Positions 9,029-17,315 of a stretch of 64,000 nucleotides of DNA are shown here, piece after piece (the first letter of the stretch is position 1; each line of letters begins with the position of its first letter). Position numbers and translations under genes: made by a program. Below the pieces are notes generated by a model. The model saw nothing but the letters and a program-made list of their open reading frames with translations, searched no databases and was not told where the DNA came from. Source of the DNA: Bradyrhizobium sp. CCH5-F6 (GTDB taxonomy: Bacteria > Pseudomonadota > Alphaproteobacteria > Rhizobiales > Xanthobacteraceae). The stretch lies in the NCBI RefSeq assembly GCF_001556045.1, contig NZ_LSIC01000073.1:186001-250000 (forward strand), given 5' to 3'.

Positions 9029-9703
9029 TCACTGCAACGGAGGATCGCCGCTGGTGCGCTTCTTGGCGAGGTCCATCTCGGTGACCGCGATCAGGATCTC
9101 GGCGCGAGTCTTCAAATCGGGCGCTTCCAGCATGGCCTGCTTCTCCGCGGGGCCGTAGGGCGACATCATCGCCAGCGCGTTGACGAGCGCCTCGTTGGGC
9201 GCGCTCTCGACGCCTTCCCAGTCGACCTTGAGATTGTTGGCCTTCAGGAAGTCAGCGAGCACCGTCAGCAGCGCCTCGCGATCGACCTCTTCCTCGCCCA
9301 TGCGCGCGGTGAAGTCGTCGACGAAGGCGAAGAAGTCCACCTTGCATTGCCGGTAGGCGGTCAGCACCTCGAGCTCCTCGAGCACCTTGAAGCGTGCGAC
9401 GCCGGTGAGCTCGAGGATGTAGCGGCCGTCGCCGGATTCGGCGAGCTGGGTGATGCGGCCGACGCAGCCGACGCGGAACAGCGCCGGCTTGTCGGAATTC
9501 TTCGAGTGCGCCACGTCGGGCTGGATCATGCCGATGAGGCGATGCCCGTCGCGGAAGGAATCGTCGACCATCGCGAGGTAGCGCGGCTCGAAGATGTTGA
9601 GCGGCATCTGGCCGCGGGGCAGCAGCAGCGCACCCGGCAGCGGAAACACCGGAATGATCTCCGGAAGGTCGGCGGGCCCGCGATATTCGATGTTGATCGG
9701 CAT
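9029..9703 (-). CDS. LON substrate-binding-domain protein
   Basis: 224-residue stand-alone Lon N-terminal (ATP-dependent protease substrate-binding) domain: IIPVFPLPGALLLPRGQMPL and NIFEPRYLAMVDD are characteristic, with the downstream GRITQLAESGDGRY beta segment. There is no ATPase or protease domain, so it is not the Lon protease; the function of these solo proteins is not well established, although recognition of unfolded protein is plausible. It lies 32 bases downstream of the thioredoxin-TPR gene and is probably cotranscribed with it, which fits a protein-quality-control role. Confidence 0.9.
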   Translation of the reverse strand: MPINIEYRGPADLPEIIPVFPLPGALLLPRGQMPLNIFEPRYLAMVDDSFRDGHRLIGMIQPDVAHSKNSDKPALFRVGCVGRITQLAESGDGRYILELTGVARFKVLEELEVLTAYRQCKVDFFAFVDDFTARMGEEEVDREALLTVLADFLKANNLKVDWEGVESAPNEALVNALAMMSPYGPAEKQAMLEAPDLKTRAEILIAVTEMDLAKKRTSGDPPLQ

Positions 9704-9735
9704 CTGCCCGGTCCCCCCTGGCGTTGCCAGTGTCC

Positions 9736-10659
9736 TTACGAAAACAGGATCGTCGACAAGCGCTTGCGTCCCTCGACGGTTGCATCATCCGTGCCGCCCC
9801 AGGCCTCGAAGAACTGCACCAGCTGCTTGCGGGCGCCGTCGTCGTTCCATTTGCGGTCACGCTTGACGATCTCGAGCAGCTGCTCGGTCGCGGCGGCACG
9901 GTTGCCTTGCGCGTTGAGCGCGGTGGCGAGGTCGAATCGAGCCTGATGATCGAGCGGGTTTGCGGCGACTTTCTGTTCCAGCTCGGCGACCGGCCCAAGC
10001 GATTTCGCCTGCTCGGCGAGATCGATCGCGGCCTGCACGGCCTTCACGGCCGGGTCGTTGCGCTTGGATTCCGGCACCATGGCCAGCGTCTGCTTGGCCT
10101 GCTCCATCGCGCCGGAGACGGCGTAGCACTTCGCAAGGCCGGCAAGCGCCGGGATGTTGGTCGATTCGTACTGCAGCACTTCTGCGTAGATTTGGGCGGC
10201 CGCAGCGGCGTCGCCCTCGGCGAGCACGGCTTCGGCCTCCTGCAGGATCTCGGCGATATTCGGCTCGCCTGGTGCAGTGACGCCCTTGGTCAGCTTCTCG
10301 ATGAAGGCGTTGACCTGGCTCTCCGGCACGGCGCCCATGAATCCATCGGCCGGCTGGCCGTTGACGAAGGCGATCACGGCCGGGATCGACTGGATGCCCA
10401 TCTGGCCCGGGATCGCCGGATGGTGGTCGATGTTCATCTTGACCAGCTTGACCTTGCCCTTGGCCGCCTTCACCGCCTTTTCCAGCACGGGGGTGAGCTG
10501 CTTGCAGGGGCCGCACCACTCCGCCCAGAAATCGATCAGCACCGGCTGGCGCTTCGATTCCTCGATCACGTCCTTCACGAAGGTCTGGGTGGTGGTGTCC
10601 TTGATCAGGTCGGCCGCAGCCGGGCCTGCCGCTCCGTTACCCTGGTCGATGATCGTCAC
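9736..10659 (-). CDS. ybbN: Thioredoxin-TPR protein (YbbN/CnoX family)
   Basis: 307 residues: an N-terminal thioredoxin fold (~20-125) with active site WAEWCGPCK and the cis-Pro segment QSIPAVIAF, then TPR-like helices and a C-terminal ASF1-like region typical of YbbN/CnoX. E. coli CnoX is a redox-linked chaperedoxin that lacks the full CXXC; this protein keeps CGPC, so thiol-disulfide activity is expected. Cytoplasmic, no signal peptide. It heads a cluster with the LON-domain and Trm112 genes. Confidence 0.9.
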   Translation of the reverse strand: MTIIDQGNGAAGPAAADLIKDTTTQTFVKDVIEESKRQPVLIDFWAEWCGPCKQLTPVLEKAVKAAKGKVKLVKMNIDHHPAIPGQMGIQSIPAVIAFVNGQPADGFMGAVPESQVNAFIEKLTKGVTAPGEPNIAEILQEAEAVLAEGDAAAAAQIYAEVLQYESTNIPALAGLAKCYAVSGAMEQAKQTLAMVPESKRNDPAVKAVQAAIDLAEQAKSLGPVAELEQKVAANPLDHQARFDLATALNAQGNRAAATEQLLEIVKRDRKWNDDGARKQLVQFFEAWGGTDDATVEGRKRLSTILFS

Positions 10660-10931
10660 GGGATCCCCTCGTCATGTCTGGAATGGCGGCTCTTTAGCAT
10701 GCCGCCACATCATATGCTTGTTGTCGGCTCCTAAATTGGGCCGGGCCGGCCGAATTTCAATCCAGGCGACCCGATTCGCCGGTTCCGGAGCCGTTTCGGG
10801 CGGTTTGGTCGCATTCAGGGTCCATATGGGGCCTCCAATTGCGAATTGATGCCGCCGGTAGCTGTTGCATTCCCCTCCCGCTTTTGGCATACGACAGCCG
10901 TTGCCGGCGCGTCACGCGACCGACACAGGAT

Positions 10932-11006
<75 letters not shown>

Positions 11007-11176
11007 ATTTTTCTCCAAGCGAGAATGGACCGCTTCCTGTGGAGAAGTGCTCCTCTTTGGAGCAATTATCAAATTTTCCAATGAGCGTCGACAGGACGAT
11101 CCCCTGCTGCGCAATGATTCCCGAAGGTTGCGATTTCTTATATGGTCGCGTTCCGGCGGATTGATTCCTTAATGGC
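11007..11176. other. Spacer between tRNA-Gly and the STAND gene
   Basis: 170 bases, visibly more AT-rich than the surroundings (for example TTATCAAATTTTCC and TTTCTTATATGG). It probably contains the promoter of the following large gene, but no clean -35/-10 pair can be asserted. No integrase fragment was seen. Confidence 0.4.
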
Positions 11177-14100
11177 ATGTTTGAAATCACCGGCGACCAT
11201 ATTGCCGAATTGAGCGACGAAGACTTGCGCGGCCTTATCGGCATCCTTTGCGAAGCAGAAATGCGCCGCCGGGGGCTCCCTGTTTCTGCCATCACCTGGG
11301 GCGGCGACCAGAATGCCAAAGACGGCGGGCTCGACGTTCGCGTCTCGCTTCCTGCCACCACCCTTATCGAAGGATTTGTCTCGAGACCTTCAACGGGTTT
11401 CCAAGTCAAGAAATCCGACATGCCAAGAAGTGCCGTCATTGAGGAGATGAGGCCCAAGGGCGTGATACGGCCCTCCATCGCCGCATTGGCTGAGGAGTCC
11501 GGTGCCTACGTTATGGTGAGCGCCGATGGTTCGACCACGGACACAGCGTTGAAGGACCGACGCGCGGCGATGGCAGAGGCGATGCAAGGCGTCCCGCATG
11601 CGGACAAGCTTGCTTTAGACTTTCTGGATAGAGGCCGAGTTGCGACCTGGGTCCGCGATCATCCAGGCATCATCCCGTGGGTTCGCAAGAAGATCGGAAA
11701 GGCCATTCCGGGATGGTGTTCGTACGGTGCCTGGTCTCACGCGCCGGATGCCAACAATCCAGATTATCTCGCTGACGACGCGGCAAGGATAAGAACTGGG
11801 ACCCAAGGCGAGGGCGACGGGTTCTCGGCGATCGATGGCATCAATCGCATTCGCGATGTTCTTCGAACTCCTGGCCAGGTCGTTCGCCTCGTGGGTCTGT
11901 CCGGCGTTGGCAAGACCCGCTTACTGGAAGCGCTGTTCGACGCGAAGATCGGAGCGAATGCGCTCGATCCGGCGCTCGCCGCCTATACCGACGCTGCCGA
12001 TACGTCTGACCCGCAACCGGCGAGCCTTGCAGCGGACCTACTGGCCGAACATCGGCGTATGATCCTTGTTATCGATAACTGCCCGGCCGATCTGCACCGG
12101 AAGCTTTCCGAGATCGTCCGCGTTTCCGGCAGCACGCTGAGCGTGATCACGGTCGAATATGATATTCGCGAGGACCAGCCGGAAGGAACCGCCGTTTTTT
12201 CGCTGGAGGCCTCTTCCAACGACCTCATTGAAAAGCTCATTGCTCGCCGCTTCCCTCAACTGTCGCAGGTCGACCGCCAGACGATCGCGGAGTTTTCCGG
12301 CGGCAATGCGCGCATCGCGATCGCCCTTGCCGGTACCGTGGAGAAAGACGAGACGATAGCGGGGCTGAGTGATGCGAACCTGTTGGTCCGGCTGATTCAA
12401 CAGCGCCACCCGCCAGATGAATCCCTGCTCCTAATCGCCCAGGTATGCTCGCTGGTCTATTCTTTTCAGGGCCATGATCTGGAGGGTGAGAACGCGGAGT
12501 TGCCAATTCTGGGCGCGCTCATCGGCAAGACGGCCGACCAGATGTACATGGGCGTCGCTGAATTGCGCCGCCGGGATCTGGTTCAACAACGCGGCGTATG
12601 GCGGGCCGTATTGCCCCACGCCATCGCTAATCGGCTTGCGCCAATGGCGCTCCAAAACATACCGCCTCAAAGGATCGATACGGCGATTATCAACGGCAAA
12701 TCCGACCGATTGTTGCGCTCCCTTTCCCGGCGGCTCGGTTATCTCGACACCAGCAAGGAAGCGCGTGCCATTGTGGCAGCGTGGCTCGCGCCGGGAGGAC
12801 TTCTGCACGACGTTTTGAATCTTTCTGATCTCGGCAACGCCATCTTCCACAATGTCGCGCCTGTAATGCCGGAGGCCGTACTCGCTGCGCTTGAGCGCGC
12901 AATAGCCCAGGCGGATGATTCAACGTTGGAACGTACCAAGCATTTCATCACTCTTATCCGTTCCCTTGCGTTTGACACCGAGTTCTTCGAGCGGGGTATT
13001 GCTCTTCTTTTGCGCTTCCACGCAGTCGAAACCGACCACTCTCGCATCGATGCTGACGCAGGACACGTGATCGTGTCGTTTTGCCACATTTATCTCTCAG
13101 GCACTCATGCGACCGTTCAACAGCGCCTTGCGCTTATCGAGACGCTTCTCAGATCGCCGCAACCCAAGCAGCAAGCTCTTGGAGCAGAAGCGTTGGAGGC
13201 CATGTTTCAGACGGACCATTTTTCCTCGGGATACCTGTTCGAGTTCGGTGCGCGCTCCCGTGATCATGGCTCGTTTCCTAGGTCTGACGAAGATATCGTC
13301 GAATGGTACGGCTCGGCACTTAAGCTCGCGGAGGAGATTGCCGCGACTGGTCTGCCTGCGGCGGAACCTGCGAAGCGAGCCGTTGCGAACGGGTTTCGTG
13401 GCCTATGGGCCCATGCCAAGCTTGCCGAAGACCTCGATCGATTGGCGCGAACCTTCGCCGGGAATGGATTTTGGCGGGACGGTTGGATTGCCACCCGACA
13501 AACACGTGCCCATGGTGGCAAGCAGCTTTCACCGGAGTCATTGGATAAGCTCAAGGCGTTAGAGGAGTTTCTGCGACCCAAGGACCTCGTTGCCAAAGTA
13601 CGTGGGATCGTACTGGAGAGTCACGGCAGTGGTCTCGGCTACGACGAAATGGACGACGCCGAAGACCTTGATACTTACGACTTCGAGGCTGCGGAAAAGC
13701 GAGCCGCCGTCGCCGTCGAGCAACTAGGAAGAGACGTGGCGGCGGACCCTACCGTCCTTGAGGCACTTCTGCCGGATTTACTCGCCGGTGGACCTCGCCT
13801 CGCCGCGTTTGGTCGCGCGCTAGCGCTAGGTGCCGATGAGCCCGTCGCGATCTGGACCACGCTAGTTGCTCACCTAGCCGCCAATCCGAACGATAATGTT
13901 ACCGTCATGGGCGGCTTTCTCTCGGGCTTGCAGTCGGCGAATCCGGATCAGGTCAACGTTCTACTCGATGAAGCTGTTTCTGATCCGACCTTGGCGCCTT
14001 GGTTTCCGTACCTGCAAGCCTGCGTAGCAATCGACGAACGAGGCGTTGCCCGGCTTCACCAGTCGCTGGAATTGGGCTCGGCGCCGTTAGAGAGGTACGC

Positions 14101-14989
14101 GAGCCTCGCGTGGGGACGTGCTTCGGACCATATTCCCGCCGTGGCCTTCCGTGACCTTGTCGTGGCAATTTCTGAAGAAGGTGGTTTCGACCAGGCGCTT
14201 CATATTATCTCTATGCGCCTTTTCTCGGATCGAGCCGGCAAGCGCGACCCGCTCCCCGAAACCATTGAAGCAGGACGCCAAGTGCTGGGTACGTTCAAGC
14301 TTCGTGCCTCTAGACGGAGGGCGCAGCGCGAAGACCACGATCTTGCATTGGTGGCAACGAACTGCCTTGTTGGAGCTGAGGGAGCGTCTGTCGCAAAAGC
14401 GCTGGCGCATATGTTGACGGCAGCATCCACCGATTACCGGCTGGGCGCCGGTGACTACCCAGGCCTAGTCAAGGCGCTACTTGCCGTTCAGCCTGTGGCA
14501 ATGCTTGATGAGATGTTTACGGGCGACGACAAGTCAGTAGAAAACGGCGTCCGCTTCATCGCGGCTCTTGAGCGGCGACGCGCAAGTCCGCTTGACGGCG
14601 TTTCGCTCGAAGCCTTGATCGAATGGTGCGAGGCCGGTCCCAACACGCGATATGATATCGTCGCCGCGATAGGGGTTCTTTTCAAAAAGGAAAGCGATAC
14701 GGCCCCGCTGCAGTGGACTCCCCTTGCTGGCTCATTGCTCCAACGTGCGCCTGACCCAGAACGTATGCTGGCGCAGATGGTTCAGCGCCTGTCCTTCAAT
14801 AGCTGGAGCGGTTCTTGGGCAACGAAAATGGACGGTCGCCTAAAGCTTCTCGAAGGTCTTGATGTCGGCGACAACGCTACCTTGCAGAAGGCAAAGGCGA
14901 AAGCAGTAAAGCGGATCAATTCGCAGATCGAGGTTGCACGCCAACAGGAGGCCGACAAAGACCGCCAGCGGAATGCGCGGTTTGAATAG
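11177..14989 (+). CDS. STAND-type P-loop NTPase with N-terminal PD-(D/E)XK-like nuclease domain; candidate anti-phage protein
   Basis: 1270 residues with a layered architecture. Residues ~1-170 look like a restriction-endonuclease fold: a helix with Glu (LCEAEMRRRGLP), then DGGLDVRV (Asp53) and, after a loop, FQVKK (Gln76, Lys78), matching the D...QxK form of PD-(D/E)XK catalysis. Residues ~215-400 form a P-loop NTPase: Walker A VGLSGVGKT (~239-247), Walker B MILVIDN (~295-301), and a STAND/NB-ARC-like GGNARIAIALA segment (~375-385). Residues ~400-500 resemble a winged-helix region, and ~500-1260 are helical, TPR/HEAT-like, with no named domain. This order (nuclease, STAND NTPase, helical sensor) is that of Avs-like antiviral ATPases. 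Position beside tRNA-Gly, lower GC and relaxed codon bias suggest acquisition by transfer. Motifs are seen; the defence role is inferred. Confidence 0.75.
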   Translation: MFEITGDHIAELSDEDLRGLIGILCEAEMRRRGLPVSAITWGGDQNAKDGGLDVRVSLPATTLIEGFVSRPSTGFQVKKSDMPRSAVIEEMRPKGVIRPSIAALAEESGAYVMVSADGSTTDTALKDRRAAMAEAMQGVPHADKLALDFLDRGRVATWVRDHPGIIPWVRKKIGKAIPGWCSYGAWSHAPDANNPDYLADDAARIRTGTQGEGDGFSAIDGINRIRDVLRTPGQVVRLVGLSGVGKTRLLEALFDAKIGANALDPALAAYTDAADTSDPQPASLAADLLAEHRRMILVIDNCPADLHRKLSEIVRVSGSTLSVITVEYDIREDQPEGTAVFSLEASSNDLIEKLIARRFPQLSQVDRQTIAEFSGGNARIAIALAGTVEKDETIAGLSDANLLVRLIQQRHPPDESLLLIAQVCSLVYSFQGHDLEGENAELPILGALIGKTADQMYMGVAELRRRDLVQQRGVWRAVLPHAIANRLAPMALQNIPPQRIDTAIINGKSDRLLRSLSRRLGYLDTSKEARAIVAAWLAPGGLLHDVLNLSDLGNAIFHNVAPVMPEAVLAALERAIAQADDSTLERTKHFITLIRSLAFDTEFFERGIALLLRFHAVETDHSRIDADAGHVIVSFCHIYLSGTHATVQQRLALIETLLRSPQPKQQALGAEALEAMFQTDHFSSGYLFEFGARSRDHGSFPRSDEDIVEWYGSALKLAEEIAATGLPAAEPAKRAVANGFRGLWAHAKLAEDLDRLARTFAGNGFWRDGWIATRQTRAHGGKQLSPESLDKLKALEEFLRPKDLVAKVRGIVLESHGSGLGYDEMDDAEDLDTYDFEAAEKRAAVAVEQLGRDVAADPTVLEALLPDLLAGGPRLAAFGRALALGADEPVAIWTTLVAHLAANPNDNVTVMGGFLSGLQSANPDQVNVLLDEAVSDPTLAPWFPYLQACVAIDERGVARLHQSLELGSAPLERYASLAWGRASDHIPAVAFRDLVVAISEEGGFDQALHIISMRLFSDRAGKRDPLPETIEAGRQVLGTFKLRASRRRAQREDHDLALVATNCLVGAEGASVAKALAHMLTAASTDYRLGAGDYPGLVKALLAVQPVAMLDEMFTGDDKSVENGVRFIAALERRRASPLDGVSLEALIEWCEAGPNTRYDIVAAIGVLFKKESDTAPLQWTPLAGSLLQRAPDPERMLAQMVQRLSFNSWSGSWATKMDGRLKLLEGLDVGDNATLQKAKAKAVKRINSQIEVARQQEADKDRQRNARFE

Positions 14990-15320
14990 GGGGCGCATCG
15001 CTTGACAAGCGTGGCTCAATCTTAGCGATGCGGCGCATCGTTACCCTCTTTCGCGGCCAGCCCAAGCCTCCCCTAAATCGGTGGGCACTTGTAGCGCAGG
15101 AAAGTGAGAAGTGTCAGATGGCGAAACGGCAGCAAATGTGCTCAACAGGGATGAGCCTCTTGACCATCTTTTGCGGTGTAAGTTTTCCCAACTGCCTCGG
15201 ACGAAGGTTGGTAGCAAGTTCGAGGGTCGCCAGGGGGCTACGGGCTCGCAGGGTCTTCAAAGGCTCTAACTCAATGGACTTTCAGCCCTTCCGGCCCCAT
15301 CTTCCATAGTAGAAGCATCC
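14990..15320. other. Decayed or non-coding accessory DNA
   Basis: 331 bases after the STAND gene without a convincing gene. A 93-codon frame (15028-15309) has no recognisable motif, poor coding composition and no clear ribosome binding site. The composition is mixed, suggesting remnants of insertions. Confidence 0.4.
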
Positions 15321-15575
15321 ATGTCCGCCCAATGTTCTGCGAACAAAGCCGGGTACACTGCTGGCGTCATCCAGCGGTTGGCGGCCGCGAACAACGTCGC
15401 TGTGGTCGTGACCTCAAACGACGTCTTTGCACATCACGTGACGCGGCTCTCCGGCGATGACGTGAATTTCGATCCGATCGAGAATTCCATTGTCGCGCTC
15501 CAGCGCGCCGGAATCTTGGACCGTGTTCAGGCCGTACGCCTTCAGGCGCGCTATCTTCGCGAAAGCCGTCCGTGA
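15321..15575 (+). CDS. Small protein upstream of a Fic remnant (possible antitoxin or Fic-associated protein)
   Basis: 84 residues (MSAQCSANKAGYTAG...), soluble, no signal peptide, not recognised with confidence. Coding character is reasonable, and its TGA stop overlaps the GTG start of the following fragment as GTGA, the arrangement of translationally coupled gene pairs. Because that fragment reads like the start of a Fic protein, this could be the cognate small partner or antitoxin. That function is inferred only from position. Ribosome binding site is weak (TAGTAGAAG). The gene may be an intact survivor of a broken operon. Confidence 0.5.
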   Translation: MSAQCSANKAGYTAGVIQRLAAANNVAVVVTSNDVFAHHVTRLSGDDVNFDPIENSIVALQRAGILDRVQAVRLQARYLRESRP

Positions 15576-15652
15576 CGTTTAATCCTTTCGGGGATTTTGT
15601 GAGGCGCGGCAATCTGCGCAACGTCCGAAGAACCAGGCAAGGGCAAGCTTGA
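15572..15652 (+). pseudogene. Fic-family protein, N-terminal remnant
   Basis: Starting at GTG 15572 the frame reads MTFNPFGDFVRRGNLRN and then hits a stop after 26 codons. From memory of the family, PFGDF...GYLRN is the typical opening of Rhizobiales Fic (AMP-transferase-type toxin) proteins, which run to about 300-400 residues. No HPFx(D/E)GNGR catalytic motif follows. After the stop, another frame continues without homology I can recognise, so a deletion or frameshift removed the body. Confidence 0.5.
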
Positions 15653-15953
15653 CGCTTACCTCAAACCATTCATCCGAAAGCGCTCGCAAATGAAAGACGT
15701 TGCGGACGCAATAAAGCGCGCGCCGGGGTTGGATGGCGTCAACACGGACACGGTTGCAGGCGAGACGAGCAATCCAACGCGCAAGGCGTAATACGAAGCG
15801 CAAGAAGCAAAGCGCAAGGGCGGGCAAGGTACTCAGAAAGGCGGGTAATTCAATCGCAGCTTCGGCATTGACTTGGAGAGCCGCGACCGCAACATTCATT
15901 GGAATGGAAGCTTGGTTTTCCGAGTCGCGGCCAGCTGTGTGTAGGGTTTCGCA
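15653..15953. other. Degenerate coding remnant
   Basis: One plus-strand frame (roughly 15605-15790) gives a plausible protein-like stretch (KLDAYLKPFIRKRSQMKDVA, GLDGVNTDTVAGETSNPTRK) ending in TAA, followed in the same frame by EAQEAKRKGGQG and further stops. It lacks a start codon with a ribosome binding site and looks like the tail of a deleted gene. Family not recognised. Confidence 0.35.
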
Positions 15954-16940
15954 ATGACAATCCTGGTCACCGGCAGCGCCGGCCATCTCGGGGAGGCCAT
16001 CCTGCGGACGCTCGGTGGACGCGGTTCCCCAGCGCGCGGGGTCGATCTGAAGCCATCGCCCTTTACCGATGCCGTCGGCTCCATCGTCGATCCCGACTTC
16101 GTGCGGCGCCAGATGACGGGCGTCACTGCCGTCATCCACACCGCGACCCTGCACAAGCCGCATGTGGCGACCCACTCCAGGCAGGACTTCGTCGATACCA
16201 ACGTCACCGGGACGCTCAATTTGCTCGAGGCGGCCGTGGCGGCCGGTGTGAGGAGCTTCGTCTTCACCAGCACCACCAGCGCGTTCGGCTCGCAGCTTCG
16301 CCCCGAGGCGGGACAGGCCGCGGTGTGGGTCACCGAGGATCTGCCGTCCGTCCCGAAGAACATCTACGGCACGACCAAGCTGATGGCCGAGACTCTCTGC
16401 GAGCTGTTCTTTCGCGAACGCGCCCTGCCCGTCGTGGTCCTGCGGACCTCGCGCTTCTTTCCAGAGGACGATGACGATCCGGCGATGCGGTCGGCCTACG
16501 CGCTCGAGAACGCGCAGGCCAACGAGCTGCTCTATCGACGGCTGGACATCGCGGACGCCGTGAGCGCGCATCTGCTCGCCGCCGAGCGCGCGCCAGGAAT
16601 CGGTTTCGCCCGGTACATCGTCTCGGCCACCAGCCCGTTCGAGCAGCGTCATCTCGCCGCGCTCGCGCGCGATGCGGCCGGTGTCGTGCGCGAGCTCTAT
16701 CCGGAGTGCGCGCAGCTCTACGCGCAGCGCGGCTGGCGGCTCTTCGCCGCGATCGACCGCGTCTATGTCAACGACCGCGCGCGGCGCGAGCTGGGCTGGC
16801 GGCCTGAATTCGACTTCGCGCATGTGCTGCGCTGCCTGGAAGGTGACCGCGATTTTCGCAGTGCGGTGGCGCGCGAGGTCGGGTCGAAAGGCTATCATGA
16901 CACGGTGTTCGACGACGGGCCCTACCCCGTCGCCTCGTAA
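15954..16940 (+). CDS. NAD(P)-dependent epimerase/dehydratase (extended SDR)
   Basis: 328 residues, extended short-chain dehydrogenase/reductase. N-terminal nucleotide loop TGSAGHLGEAI, NTNVTGTLNLLEAA-type region, Ser-Thr rich strand VFTSTTSAFG and active-site YGTTK (YxxxK) are present. Such enzymes epimerise, dehydrate or reduce nucleotide sugars or other carbonyl substrates; the substrate cannot be read here. It stands alone between the accessory segment and a 375-base gap, so it may mark the return to core chromosome or still be accessory. Confidence 0.85.
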   Translation: MTILVTGSAGHLGEAILRTLGGRGSPARGVDLKPSPFTDAVGSIVDPDFVRRQMTGVTAVIHTATLHKPHVATHSRQDFVDTNVTGTLNLLEAAVAAGVRSFVFTSTTSAFGSQLRPEAGQAAVWVTEDLPSVPKNIYGTTKLMAETLCELFFRERALPVVVLRTSRFFPEDDDDPAMRSAYALENAQANELLYRRLDIADAVSAHLLAAERAPGIGFARYIVSATSPFEQRHLAALARDAAGVVRELYPECAQLYAQRGWRLFAAIDRVYVNDRARRELGWRPEFDFAHVLRCLEGDRDFRSAVAREVGSKGYHDTVFDDGPYPVAS

Positions 16941-17315
16941 GCGCCTCGATTGCGTTTTTGCTCGACGCTTCAAACGTCTGTCCGGTCTCACCGGGAACAG
17001 GCTGGCCTGAGCCGTTCTACTGTGCATGGGGTTGTTTTCGCGTTTTTGCATCGGCCGCCCCAAGCGCCGCCTGCAAATGATCCTCGCGCCACTTTGATTT
17101 CGCGTTGCAGCGAGAGCATTGCTCCCGCGGCGCTCGCCCTCGTTGACGTTCCGTCTCAATTTTCTCGCGAGCACGGTGCACGCGATACGCTTCTCACCGC
17201 TGGCGGATGTGCTAACCTTTTCGTGTCTGTCGAGCCGACGGACCCAAACTTCGCCTCTCGACTAGCAGAACAAAATAACGCGCAGCCCTGACGGCTGCCT
17301 TAGGGGAGTGACGCG
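16941..17315. other. Intergenic region without supported gene
   Basis: 375 bases between the epimerase and the PQQ-type dehydrogenase. A 113-codon frame (16950-17289) has no recognisable motif and no ribosome binding site. The promoter of the downstream dehydrogenase presumably lies in the right half; its ribosome binding site is AGGGGAG about 8 bases before ATG 17316. Confidence 0.45.

Noticed and set aside
15028..15309. 93-codon frame after the STAND gene
   Set aside because: No motif, no ribosome binding site and poor codon composition; probably remnant DNA.
11007..15953. Direct repeat of the tRNA-Gly 3' end as a right attachment site
   Set aside because: Read for copies of TTCGAGCCCCTTCGCCCGCT in the segment; none found beyond a weak TTCGAGGGTCGCC at about 15220, which is not a match.
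16950..17291. 113-codon frame before the PQQ-type dehydrogenase
   Set aside because: No recognisable feature or start signal; treated as non-coding.
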